This document shows positions 13,356-24,100 of a stretch of DNA of 64,000 nucleotides, in pieces. A program made the translations under genes and the position numbers. Source of the DNA: Prosapia bicincta (taxonomy: Eukaryota; Arthropoda; Insecta; Hemiptera; Cercopidae); NCBI GenBank assembly GCA_036971475.1, contig JBAIZL010000001.1, forward strand, positions 93,037,483 to 93,101,482, given 5' to 3'. How positions within the stretch are numbered: the stretch's first letter is position 1; each line of letters opens with the position of its first letter. The notes under the pieces are model-generated. The model was not told where the DNA came from. It searched no databases and worked only from the letters and a program-made list of their open reading frames with translations.

Positions 13356-13644
13356 GTTACGTGTGTTATTAAGCTCAAAAGGTTTCTAAAAATAATTTTA
13401 CTTTTATAAACCCTTATTAATTAAGAACAATTTAATTTTGAAAATATTACATTAATTTTTACTGAACAATAATTCAACTGATATGCATTCAGTTGGAGTG
13501 CCTACAACTGTACTCTTCAAGAGTTTGCTAAACACTAATGCTAAAGCTGTTTTACCAGCTGCACAATACAAAATCTGCATAAGCAGGAATCTACTCTAGT
13601 AAGCACTATATTTAGTCAAGTTCACATTATTCGTTCACATAACT
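13355..13644 (-). repeat. 5' LTR of the gypsy-family element
   Basis: 290 bp, direct repeat of 6,692-6,981. The outer flank reads TATATATATT, giving a six-base TATATA match to the other flank. It is the upstream LTR because the element runs on the minus strand. Confidence 0.92.
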
Positions 13645-13726
13645 TATATATATTGAAAACAATTTATTTATGTTTACATACTTTCACGAAAAACATGATT
13701 TCAAGTTTTAATTCGCAAGCTAAATT

Positions 13727-14305
13727 TTAACTGATCAGGGGAAATCCGTTAGTAAGATGGATGAGATCACATTTTTTCACTGACATGCCTATTGGAGGTA
13801 GAATTTTAGTAAGGGTACAACGCAAGTCATTAGCAACATCAAGTTTGTTTCTATACTTTGTTTTTATTGCAACAAGTGCTGATAATTTTTTTTTTGCACA
13901 AGTGGATACTTGGAAAAGGCAAGTATAATCGACAAGCTGACTGAGATACACTTTTAAGGTTTTATCCAAAATGAAGATTTGTCCATTGCTTTGCTGTTGC
14001 CTCATTGAAAGGCAAACATTCGTTTCGCGATACTTTTATACTATTACACGTTGATTTAATTTCAAATTTATAAAATACATCCTTTACTTATATTTATTTT
14101 ATAAATGCATACATTTTATTTAAAGTTTCTGAACATCATGGTCAATAAAATTACCTATGTAAAAAAAAATCTGAGGTAAATTAAGCTTTTAATTTGGATA
14201 AATTGTGCACTTAAATTTTAACTGAATGAGAATTTATCTTACTATTTTCCAACTGGTTTCGCGCCCCTCCTGACTTGTCTTCACGCCCCCCAGTTTGGGA
14301 TTCAA
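13727..14305 (-). pseudogene. hAT transposase C-terminus and element end
   Basis: The minus strand at 13,727-14,005 encodes the C-terminal dimerisation region of a hAT-type transposase of the ZBED5/SCAND3-related kind. The diagnostic run is Leu-Val-Ala-Ile-Lys-Thr-Lys-Tyr-Arg followed by Leu-Asp-Val...Asp-Leu-Arg. A frameshift in an A-run near 13,885 breaks the usual Leu-Pro-Phe-Pro-Ser segment. From 14,250 to 14,300 the sequence has a pyrimidine-rich end with CCAACTGG and CCCAGTTTGGG in opposite senses, typical of hAT termini. The distance to this end is too short for a full transposase, so the copy is internally deleted. Confidence 0.65.
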
Positions 14306-14316
14306 TGCTCTTGACT

Positions 14317-15262
14317 ATTTCCATATAGAACTCATAGGACACGTAGAACAGACCGAAAAGTTTTTACTTATAGTACAATATAATGTTTCCTATAGCTTAT
14401 TTCCATATAGAACTCATAGGACACGTAGAACTGACCGAAAAGTTTTTACTTATAGTACAATAAAATGTTTCCTATAGCTTATTTCCATATAGAACTCATA
14501 GGATACGTAGAACAGACAGAAAAGTTTTTACTTATAGTACAATAAAATGTTTCCTATAGCTTATTTCCATATAGAACTCATAGGACACGTAGAACAGACA
14601 GAAAAGTTTTTACTTATAGTACAATAAAATGTTTCCTATAGCTTATTTCCATATAGAACTCATAGGACACGTAGAACTGACCGAAAAGTTTTTACTTATA
14701 GTACAATAAAATGTTTCCTATAGCTTATTTCCATATAGAACTCATAGGATACGTAGAACAGACAGAAAAGTTTTTACTTATAGTACAATAAAATGTTTCC
14801 TATAGCTTATTTCCATATAGAACTCATAGGATACGTAGAACAGACAGAAAAGTTTTTACTTATAGTACAATAAAATGTTTCCTATAGCTTATTTCCATAT
14901 AGAACTCATAGGATACGTAGAACAGACAGAAAAGTTTTTACTTATAGTACAATAAAATGTTTCCTATAGCTTATTTCCATATAGAACTCATAGGATACGT
15001 AGAACAGACAGAAAAGTTTTTACTTATAGTACAATAAAATGTTTCCTATAGCTTATTTCCATATAGAACTCATAGGATACGCAGAACAGACCAAAAAGTT
15101 TTTACTTTTAGTACAATAAAATGTTTTTTATAGGTTATTTCCATATAGAACTCATAGGACACGTAGAAGAGACCGAAAAGTTTTTACTTATAATACAATA
15201 AAATGTTTCTTATAGCTTATTTCCATATAGAACCCATAGGACACGTAGAACATACAGAAAAT
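14317..15262. repeat. 82-bp satellite array, about 11.5 copies
   Basis: The unit begins TTCCATATAGAACTCATAGG and recurs at exactly 82-bp steps (for example 14,319, 14,401 and 14,483). Copies in the middle are nearly identical. The last three (from about 15,040) carry more substitutions, such as GCAGAACAGACC and TTTTTTATAGG, as expected at an array edge. It starts directly after the hAT terminus. There is no coding capacity; 82 is not a multiple of three. Confidence 0.95.
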
Positions 15263-17141
15263 ATTTTACTGATCTACTTATAATAATCGATGTTTAAAGC
15301 TTTCATGGATTTGCTTTCTGAATGTCTAGCATCGCAAACCATAAGCACAAAGACTAGATAGACTAGAGTTTTTGCATTTAAATAGAGAGGAAGTGATTAG
15401 GAAGAAATAAATTGAAATAATTATTTAAGCTCTTGCTGAATACCTAATCGAGGAGGAGAAACTGGGGACGGAGAGGGCAAATTAAGAATCAATGAAGTGA
15501 AGAACACGTGCCATTACAAAGGGCTCACCAATTGTGCTAGTAGTAAATGTGGTTAACTGTCGATTGTTTTACAAATGTATTTTGTCATCCTAAAGTTCCT
15601 CTGTTGAGTTTCACTTTTTGTTTACCAGTTACCATTTACTTTCAGTTATAATTATAATGACAATTATTAAAAATACTTTTAAAAAAATATAATTAATTTT
15701 ACTCTTTAAAACATATTTTGCAAATATTCTACTGTGTTCTTTGTAGAAATGAATGTCTACTTAATTTTAATACAATCCAATTTAATAGTACTAAATAATA
15801 TTTATGTTATTATAAATAGTATTAAATACCACTCAGTGAACATTAAATTTAAATACAAGTACAGAGTTTATTTACGAAATCAGGTTAAAGGCTGGGAATA
15901 TATAAAAAAGTCTTACAAAGCAATCTTCAAATTGCGAAACTCATAAACTACAATTCTACATTGAGTCTACGTGAAATCTTTGAAAGCTAGTTAACAACTC
16001 CAGCCACTGTTATAGCAATTCTCGCTACAGCTTACAGCAGAAAAAGGACTCGCTAAATATTTTGTTCTAGGTCTCGCCTTTTCTAAGCACGGCTCGGACT
16101 TGAACTACTATTTTATTACTAAAAACACCTGAGCATATATTAGTATGTTATACTTGCCTGAAGTAGCACTTACGTTTTTCATTAATGACGACAACCGGTT
16201 TCGGGAGTTATATCCTAATTTCTACGGCCCAAACAAGTAGGCTATTTTACACACAATACCAAGAACACATAAAAGCACTCACAAAAAAAACACCCAATCA
16301 AACATTTCTAACCTCTTAGTCACAAACCACAACTACACAAATATAACAACACCTACAAATTCTACACAAACAAAACAAAATAACCAATGTTATGAAGTAC
16401 ACATTTCAAACTACACCTAACACACATACTTAACACTCAATTACATTATAGCTGGAAACACTTTTTGACCATTATAACCCCTAATACTATTTAAAAATAC
16501 ACGTAATACACCATCCCCATCCTAACCTAAGACAACCAAGAGGTCAGTTAGGGTCTGAGTGTACAATGGGACCGAAAAAACCGTCCTCAATATTCAAAAA
16601 AGTACGGGCTGTTATAGGCAAATGTAAAATACTAATATATTTTCAAGTGTTTTTAATCAAAAAGTTGTTTTTTATATTTTCGTAATTTTATATATAGTCT
16701 ATATTTTTCTAATGTTTATGCAATTAGTTCTATGCTTATATTATGTAATTGTTGATTGTTAAATTTAAATTAATACAAATACTATTTTTATTTGCATTAT
16801 ATTTCTGTTTCCAGGTAACAAATATAGAACATTAGTTTCTTTTTTATATTGATAGCTGAAATAATTGGTGTGGTCAGATATGCAAGTCCACTGATTTCAT
16901 TAACAATTTGATGTCAATACATACTATCATTGACACGAAGCAGAATTTCCATGATTATTTTCTCCTCCAAAACTGTAGTCATACAAAGTTTAATGATAGA
17001 AGTGATTTGAGACAGAAGAAACTTCATATGGAAATTGAAACGCATTTCTAGTGAATTCCAGTTACAATTCGGAAGAGGAATTTACAGTGATAAGGAAAAG
17101 GCAAGCACAGGGTAGATTAGAAGTACAATCTAGTAACTATT
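15263..17141. other. Unassigned AT-rich DNA, possible PLE remnant at 16,150-16,570
   Basis: No supportable gene. The segment 16,180-16,215 contains ACCGGTTTCGGGAGT, which resembles the GAAACCGG motifs common near PLE ends. It is followed by about 300 bp of A/C-rich sequence like a worn PLE coding strand. I could not establish a frame with GIY-YIG residues, so this is only a suggestion. The part 16,780-17,140 is partly duplicated beyond the next array (17,780-17,886). Confidence 0.3.
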
Positions 17142-17270
17142 TGGAGGGGTGAGTGTGTGTGTGCGTGTGTGTGTGCGCGTGTGTGTGTGTGGGGGAGGAG
17201 GGGTGAGTGTGTGGGTGTGTGTGTGCGTGTGCGTGCGTGTGTCTGTCAGTGTGTATGTGTGTGTGTGTGT

Positions 17271-17345
<75 letters not shown>

Positions 17346-17494
17346 TGCGTGCGTGTGTGTGTGTGGGGGGGAGTGTGTGGATGTGTGTGTGCGTGTGCGT
17401 GCGTGTGTGTGTGTGAGGGGGGTGTGTATGCGTGTGCGTGCGTGTGTGGGGGGTGAGTGTGTGTGTGCGTGCGTGCGTGCGTGTATGTGTGGGG

Positions 17495-17558
<64 letters not shown>

Positions 17559-17675
17559 GCGTGTGCGTGGGTGTGTGTGGGGAGGAGGGGTGAGTGTGTG
17601 GGTGTGTGTGTGTGTGAGTGTGCGTGCGTGTGTGTGTGTGGGGGGGGTGAGTATGTGTGAGTGTGTGTATTTATA
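17142..17675. repeat. Complex (GT)n array with periodic G-runs
   Basis: Long GT/GC tracts are interrupted about eight times by a GGGG(T)GAGTGTGTG module (near 17,142, 17,190, 17,366, 17,415, 17,448, 17,490, 17,578 and 17,640). The array is therefore a minisatellite on top of a microsatellite. Reading frames through it encode only Cys-Val-Arg-Gly repeats. Confidence 0.93.
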
Positions 17676-17925
17676 AATTATTAAGAACTAGTTTCACTTA
17701 TAAATATAATATAAACATATTATAATATAAATATAATTAAAAATAATAATCAATAATTCTACTACTTTTGATTCCTATTGTATATTGATTTTATTTACAT
17801 TATATTTCTGTTTCTATGAAGATGTTAAATGAGGAGTTAAAGGCAAGCACTGGTAGATTAGACGTATAATCTAGCAACTATTTGGAGCTAAACTGTGGAT
17901 TTATAATAAATACAGTATAAGAAAG

Positions 17926-17927
<2 letters not shown>

Positions 17928-17984
<57 letters not shown>
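17928..17984. repeat. (TA)n microsatellite
   Basis: About 28 TA units. It directly abuts the 3' end of the PLE at 17,985-19,480, the same arrangement seen at 63.1 kb. Confidence 0.95.
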
Positions 17985-17985
<1 letters not shown>

Positions 17986-18262
17986 CTTTGCAACACTGTT
18001 TTCTTGTTTTCACTTATCACTTTCACTATATGTACTTAAACAAGAATCTAACTAGGTTTTTATGCGAGTAAACTTTCAAAGATTGGTAGTATCTCCATCA
18101 TCAAGCATCACTGACCAGGGTTTGTAGTAGACTGTGAGTTGTGTGGAATTTCCGTTGTCACAAGGTGTGGTGTACCGTTAGTGTTCTATTTTCGGATTCA
18201 CTGCACTGTGGGAGTCTTTTAGGTTTGTCTTGTGGTTAATTTTGTCTATTAGGTTGAATAAT

Positions 18263-18625
18263 TTAACGTTTTTTAAACTTTATTTGTATTTGTTCGTTTA
18301 TGATATTATTTTGATGTTTATAAATTTGTAGATGTTCACAGATTGTCATTTTGAGGCGTTTTTGTACTTTTTTTCTTAGGTGTACGTTTTCTAATGTGGT
18401 GAATGTTTGTTGGTTTTTGATGGCGTGTGTAGCTAAGTTTCAGTGATAAGTTTCAGGTTTGATGTATGCAATGAGGTGTTCTTGATTACTGTCTTTTAAT
18501 TGTTTTTTTGTCTGGCCTATTTATATTTTATTACAGTCTGGGCATTCGATTTCGCATATACCGTTATTAAGTGTGGGACATATTTTTTCGGTTGGTTTAT
18601 TTTATTGATTATGTTTCATGTGTTT
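18263..18625 (-). pseudogene. PLE GIY-YIG endonuclease domain
   Basis: The minus strand at about 18,585-18,470 encodes Gly-Ile-Cys-Glu-Ile...Cys-Pro-Asp-Cys-Asn-Lys followed by a stop and Ile-Gly-Gln-Thr. This is the GIY...YIG core of the PLE nuclease that nicks target DNA; the Tyr of YIG is replaced by the stop. Downstream frames contain Thr-Thr-Leu-Glu-Asn-Val, Lys-Met-Thr...Glu-His and Asn-Glu-Gln-Ile motifs. They end at a stop codon at 18,263-18,265. Several frame changes separate the pieces. It follows the RT fragment at 18,866-19,444. Confidence 0.8.
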
Positions 18626-18865
18626 TTGTAAGCTATGTTAATATTATTATTTTGTAGTGTTTTAGTTATTCCTTTTATGTTTTACCCTGTGTATGTGAAT
18701 GTGGTCCATTTTGTTGTTGTTTGTGGTTCGATTTTAGGTTGTTTTAATTTATTTAATATTTTAAATTCTAATTTATCTATAGTTTCTTTATTGTTCCATT
18801 TTTTTGGGCTATTAGTTATATTATTTGATTTTCTTTGACTTTTTCTTCATTTTTTAGAGGCAGTT

Positions 18866-19444
18866 TTAGCATTCTGTATAAGACTGAGTTGTAAGCAGCC
18901 ATTTTATGTTGTGGGGATGGTTAGAGTAGTTTGGTATTGTATTAATGGTTTGTGTTTGTTTCCTATAAATTGAGTATTCAATGTTACTTGTATTTCTGGT
19001 TATTGTTAGGTCTAGATAGTTTATTTTATTGTTTATTTCTTCCTCCATGGTGAATTTTATGTTAGGGTGTGAGTTGTTGACTTCATTTAGGATGATATTA
19101 TTATTTATTGCTTTATTTTGTGAGTTGTATAATCCATCGCCAAAATATCGTATCCAATGTCTGTAGGGGTCGTGTGTTTTTATAGTTTGTGTGATTAATT
19201 CGTCAAGGTTTTGGAGGTAACTTTCTGATATTATACTTGAGAGAGGTGATTCCATTGCTACGCTGTCTATTTGTTTATATATCTTATTATTAAATATGAA
19301 ATAGTTTTGGTTTAGTATTGTCTTTAGGCATTTTGCAATTTGGTTTGTGTATTTGGGGTTGGTATTAAGATCAGTTAATTTGTTTTTTATTATTTGGATG
19401 GTTTCGTTTATTGGTATAAATTCTGAATAAGGTTCATAAATCAA
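18866..19444 (-). pseudogene. PLE reverse transcriptase fragment with damaged active site
   Basis: A 192-codon minus-strand frame covers RT motifs B to E of a Penelope-like protein. It has the Met-Glu-Ser-Pro-Leu-Ser motif near residue 64. The catalytic box near residue 105 reads Tyr-Phe-Gly-Asp instead of the usual Tyr-x-Asp-Asp. Next come a Phe-Thr-Met-Glu-Glu-Glu motif and Tyr-Leu-Asp-Leu-Thr-Ile, then the Tyr-Arg-Lys segment and an Asn-His-Pro-His motif. Loss of the first catalytic Asp would inactivate polymerisation. The frame ends by frameshift; its continuation (Arg-Met-Leu-Lys-Leu-Pro-Leu) appears in another frame just below 18,866. Confidence 0.85.
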
Positions 19445-19480
19445 TTGGTTAACACTATTATTTAAACGTTTCTCATATTT

Positions 19481-21056
19481 GTAGTCATTGTGAGAACATT
19501 GTGGTTTTTAGAGCAAAAATCACACACATAAATTTACATACATGTTTAAATACAACAGAAGAATAATTTATACCAATTTATTTTATTTTATGTCCATATA
19601 ACCATTTGTAGAAGTAACAGACAAGATTACTTCCTAGTGCCTTCCTTTTTAATTTACATTTGTGCCGCCAAACATAAATCTGACGTATTACCAAACCAAT
19701 TTTACTTGTTTTACATCTTTACAGTTATTTGATCCTAGATGTTAAACATATGATATATGGACATAAAATAAGTTATTAACTTAAGTATTAAATCGTTTAT
19801 TATTGATTTTCTTTCTGAATTTCTTATTCTTTTAATTAAATTGACTTTAAATAAATTATGTTACTATTCATTTTGGATATATATAGTGATATGACTTTGT
19901 TAAACGTTAACTTGTTATAACTTGATGTAACTTTAATCTTGTGATTTTAGAACTTGCATTTTATATTTGAACAAATTTTATTCTATGACCACCACTTATA
20001 TTGCTGTTTAAAAAAGAACCATTTACGCTTATATTTTTTAATTAATAATTTCCAATAATTGATTATATTTTTTATTTAAAGAAATTTGAATCTATGATTT
20101 TAAGAAATTTATTAAATTTAATAATTGGTTTATCTGCTATTAAAATTCAGACTTGCCCCAAAAACCTTCACTGGGGTCGCTTCTCTTCTCCCTCATGATT
20201 ATCTTGGAGACTGCCGTCTTGTAACAATCGCAACTGATCGGTTTTAGGGCCGCCTTTTTTACTTTTTATAATTTTTTACATAGTGGAAAAATTAAAATTC
20301 GAAATCACGGGCGCTCGAAAGCAGACCATCTCCACGTCCATCTTGGGCTTGATTTTTCACTTAGTCACGTATCAGCATCCTGGACCTTTCCCTGGATCAT
20401 TCGATGGAACGTCCGTCCTTCACGAAAGCTGATTTCCGTCTCCTCTTCCATCGGGCCGTCCCCAACATTCCGCTACGCGGTTTATTGGTTTATCAAAATT
20501 TTGTCTTGACTTGCAAACAGGGTGTCCTGTCAGCCTTGCTTTCAATGATTTATGCTCGTTTTTTAGCGGCTGCTTTAAAATGTCCCTTATGATGTCTTAT
20601 TATCATAACGCTTAACACAATGGTCTATTTCATAACTTAAGATGTTGTTACCAACTTGAATGACAGTTCTACCCCTCTCCGTCCGTAAGTTATGCTTTAA
20701 CGGCACTCGAAACTATTTTCTCCCGCACTTGATTTATTATTTTTGAGCATTTATTTTCGTGGTTCTTTACTTCTATTTTATAATTTCATTTTTAAGTTTT
20801 GTTTTTTTATAAATAACAAAAATTAATTTAATTTTAATTTTATATGTTAAAAGAAAAATGTAATTATTTCCTAATTGCTCTGTTTCGTGAACAAAATCGA
20901 CCCTTTGGACCGGCCTTGTTTGCTCAACCAAATAGTGAATCTGGCTTGCCCGCTACTGTCCATAGCAGATGTTTCATTTTTAAACTTTTAAAATTATATC
21001 TTTAAAAGATTTTGCCTCAGTGCAATATCTTCAACTTTGAGACTGTTTTTGCCGTC
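19481..21056. other. Unassigned DNA
   Basis: AT-rich to about 20,150, then a GC-richer patch (20,150-20,600) and another near 20,880-20,970. A 62-codon plus-strand frame at 20,404 has no recognisable feature. No element was identified. Confidence 0.35.
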
Positions 21057-21059
21057 TCA

Positions 21060-21172
<113 letters not shown>

Positions 21173-21179
21173 TTGTCAT

Positions 21180-24100
21180 ATTAATCCCCTGGTGTTGGAA
21201 TGAAGATATATGTAGAAAGGCAAAACATGGTCTATTATTCTCCGCTGGACACTTACTTTGATGTAGACCTAAGCTCAATATATGGTAGACGTATTGAAGT
21301 GCGTACTCGTTCCACCTTGGCACAAGAGGATAAGAAAAGATAAATTAAGATAATAGATATTATTCACCAAGTGTCTTAGTAAAGGAGTATGAAGAAATTT
21401 CGTTGTTGGACAAATCGACATAGTCGTTTATTCTTCAACAGATGGTTACTTTAAAAAAAAAATGCTCTTTATATATAGGGGGCATAGTGAATGTGTACTG
21501 GTCACCGGATGGTGTCGGAGAATAAGTAGGTAAATATAGGATGAGACATATTAATCCCATAGTGTTAGAGTAAAGATATATTATGAAAGACAAACATATG
21601 TGAGTTTATTCTCCGTCGGACGCTTAGCTTGAAATGGACCTACTGTCTACATATACTAGGCATAACGAAGTGTGTACTCGTTACACGTGGTGTATGAGCA
21701 TAAGAGGAGGGAGTGTAGGATGATACATATTATTCCCCTGATGTTGGAGTGAAAGAATATGAAGAGAAGTGTGAAGATGGTCGGAAATTCTCCACAGGAC
21801 GCTTACTTTGATGTACACCTACTCTCTACATATACTAGGCATAACGAAGTGTGTACTCGTTACACGTGGTGTATGAGCATAAGAGGAGGGAGTGTAGGAT
21901 GATACATATTATTCCCCTGATGTTGGAGTGAAAGAATATGAAGAGAAGTGTGAAGATGGTCGGAAATTCTCCACAGGACGCTTACTTTGATGTACACCTA
22001 CTCTCTACATATACTAGGCATAACGAAGTGTGTACTCGTTACACGTGGTGTAGGAGCATAAGAGGAAGGAAGGTAGGATGAGACATATTATTCCCCTGAT
22101 GTTGGAGTGAAAGAATATGAAGAGAAGTGTGAAGATGGTCGGAAATTCTCCACAGGACGCTTACTTTGATGTACACCTACTCTCTACATATACTAGGCAT
22201 AACGAAGTGTGTACTCGTTACACGTGGTGTATGAGCATAAGAGGAGGGAGTGTAGGATGATACATATTATTCCCCTGATGTTGGAGTGAAAGAATATGAA
22301 GAGAAGTGTGAAGATGGTCGGAAATTCTCCACAGGACGCTTACTTTGATGTACACCTACTCTCTACATATACTAGGCATAACGAAGTGTGTACTCGTTAC
22401 ACGTGGTGTAGGAGCATAAGAGGAAGGAAGGTAGGATGAGACATATTATTCCCCTGATGTTGGAGTGAAAGAATATGAAGAGAAGTGTGAAGATAGTCGG
22501 AAATTCTCCACAGGACGCTTACTTTGATGTACACCTACTCTCTACATATACTAGGCATAACGAAGTGTGTACTAGTTACACGAGGTGTAGGGGCATAAGA
22601 GGAAGGAAGGTAGGATGAGACATATTATTCCCCTGATGTTGGAGTGAAAGAATATGAAGAGAAGTGTGAAGATAGTCGGAAATTCTCCACAGGACGCTTA
22701 CTTTGATGTACACCTACTCTCTACATATACTAGGCATAACGAAGTGTGTACTAGTTACACGTGGTGTAGGAGCATAAGAGGAAGGAAGGTAGGATGAGAC
22801 ATATTATTCCCCTGATGTTGGAGTGAAAGAATATGAAGAGAAGTGTGAAGATAGTCGGAAATTCTCCACAGGACGCTTACTTTGATGTACACCTACTCTC
22901 TACATATACTAGGCATAACGAAGTGTGTACTAGTTACACGTGGTGTAGGAGCATAAGAGGAGGGAATGTAGGATGAGACATATTATTCCCCTGATGTTGG
23001 AGTGAAAGAATATGAAGAGAAGTGTGAAGATGGTCGGAAATTCTCCACAGGACGTTTACTTTGATGTACACCTACTCTCTAAATATGGAGGGCATAGTGA
23101 AGTGTGTATTCGTCTCACCATGGTGTAGTAGGAAAAGAGGAAGGAAGGTAGGATGAGACATATAAATCCCTTGCTTTTGAAGTTCAGGAATATGAAAAAA
23201 AACGTGAACACGGTAGAATATTCTCCAGTGGATGCTTATATTGATGTTGGCCTACTCTCTACATTAAAATGGGTATCGTGAAGTGTGTACTCGGCACACC
23301 TAGGTGTAAGGGGATAATAAGGGCGAAGTTAGTATGAGACATAATAATCTCCTGGTGTTGGAGTGAAGGAATATGAAGACAGGTTTGAACATCGTCGTAT
23401 ATTTTCCACCCGGTCCCTTTCTTTGATGGGAAATGCTTTCTGCATTATAAGGGGATAGTGAACTGTGCATTCGTCAAACCGTGGCATAAGAGGATAAAAG
23501 TAGATAAGGTAGGATGAGACATATTCCACCAGTGGTGGAATTCAGGAATATGAAGGAAAGCGTGAACATGGAAGCATATTCTCCAATGGACGCTTATATT
23601 GACGTAGACCTCCTCTCTACATTAAAATGTTTATCGTAAAGGGTGTACTAGTCTCACATAGGTGTAGGAGGATAAGAGGGGGAAGGTAGTATGAAACATA
23701 ATAATCCCCTAGTGCTGAAGTGAAGGAATATGAAGAAAGGTTTGATCATCGTCGTTTATTTTCAACCTGGACCCTTTCCTTGATGTAGGCCTACTCTCTA
23801 CATATAGAGAGCATATTGAAGTGTGCATTCGTAACAAAGTAGTGTAGTAGAATAAGAGAAGAGAAAGTAGGATGAGACGCATTAATCCCTTGGGGTTGGA
23901 GTGTAGGAATATGAAGAAATGTGTGAACATCCTCGCTTGTTCTTTACTGGACGCACTTCTTTGTGTAGGCCTATTCTTTATATATAAGTGGAATAATGAA
24001 AAGTGGGCTATTCAAGTAGGACGGGAGTTATTAAACCTCTGGTGTTGGTGTGTTTGGATTTAAAGGAAGTTGTGAATATGGTTCCTTATTCTTCACCCGA

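Larger units (their letters stand above)
6692..13644 (-). mobile_element. Ty3/gypsy-family LTR retrotransposon (17.6/297-like errantivirus), dead
   Basis: A complete element of 6,953 bp, transcribed on the minus strand. Two 290-bp LTRs lie in direct orientation. They begin AGTTG and end TAACT read on the element's strand, as in gypsy-group LTRs. The flanks read TATATA on both sides, consistent with the TATA-type target of this group, though the left flank is a TA run so the exact duplication is ambiguous. The primer site matches the 3' end of tRNA-Ser, as in the 17.6/297 subgroup, and an 11-nt polypurine tract precedes the 3' LTR. Order along the minus strand: gag, protease, RT, RNase H, integrase, env trace. 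All are broken. RT is split by a Mutator-like insertion and the integrase core has lost its centre. Confidence 0.9.
17985..19480 (-). mobile_element. 5'-truncated Penelope-like element
   Basis: A minus-strand PLE keeping the RT C-terminal half, the GIY-YIG nuclease and a 3' untranslated end of about 280 bp. That end abuts (TA)n at 17,984. Within the 3' end (18,080-18,112, minus) the sequence TTGATGATGG...ACCAATC...GAAAG resembles the hammerhead-like motif found at other PLE ends here. The N-terminal half of the protein is missing. Confidence 0.85.

Noticed and set aside
20404..20592. 62-codon plus-strand frame in a GC-richer patch
   Set aside because: No motif, no neighbour and no length support; treated as chance.
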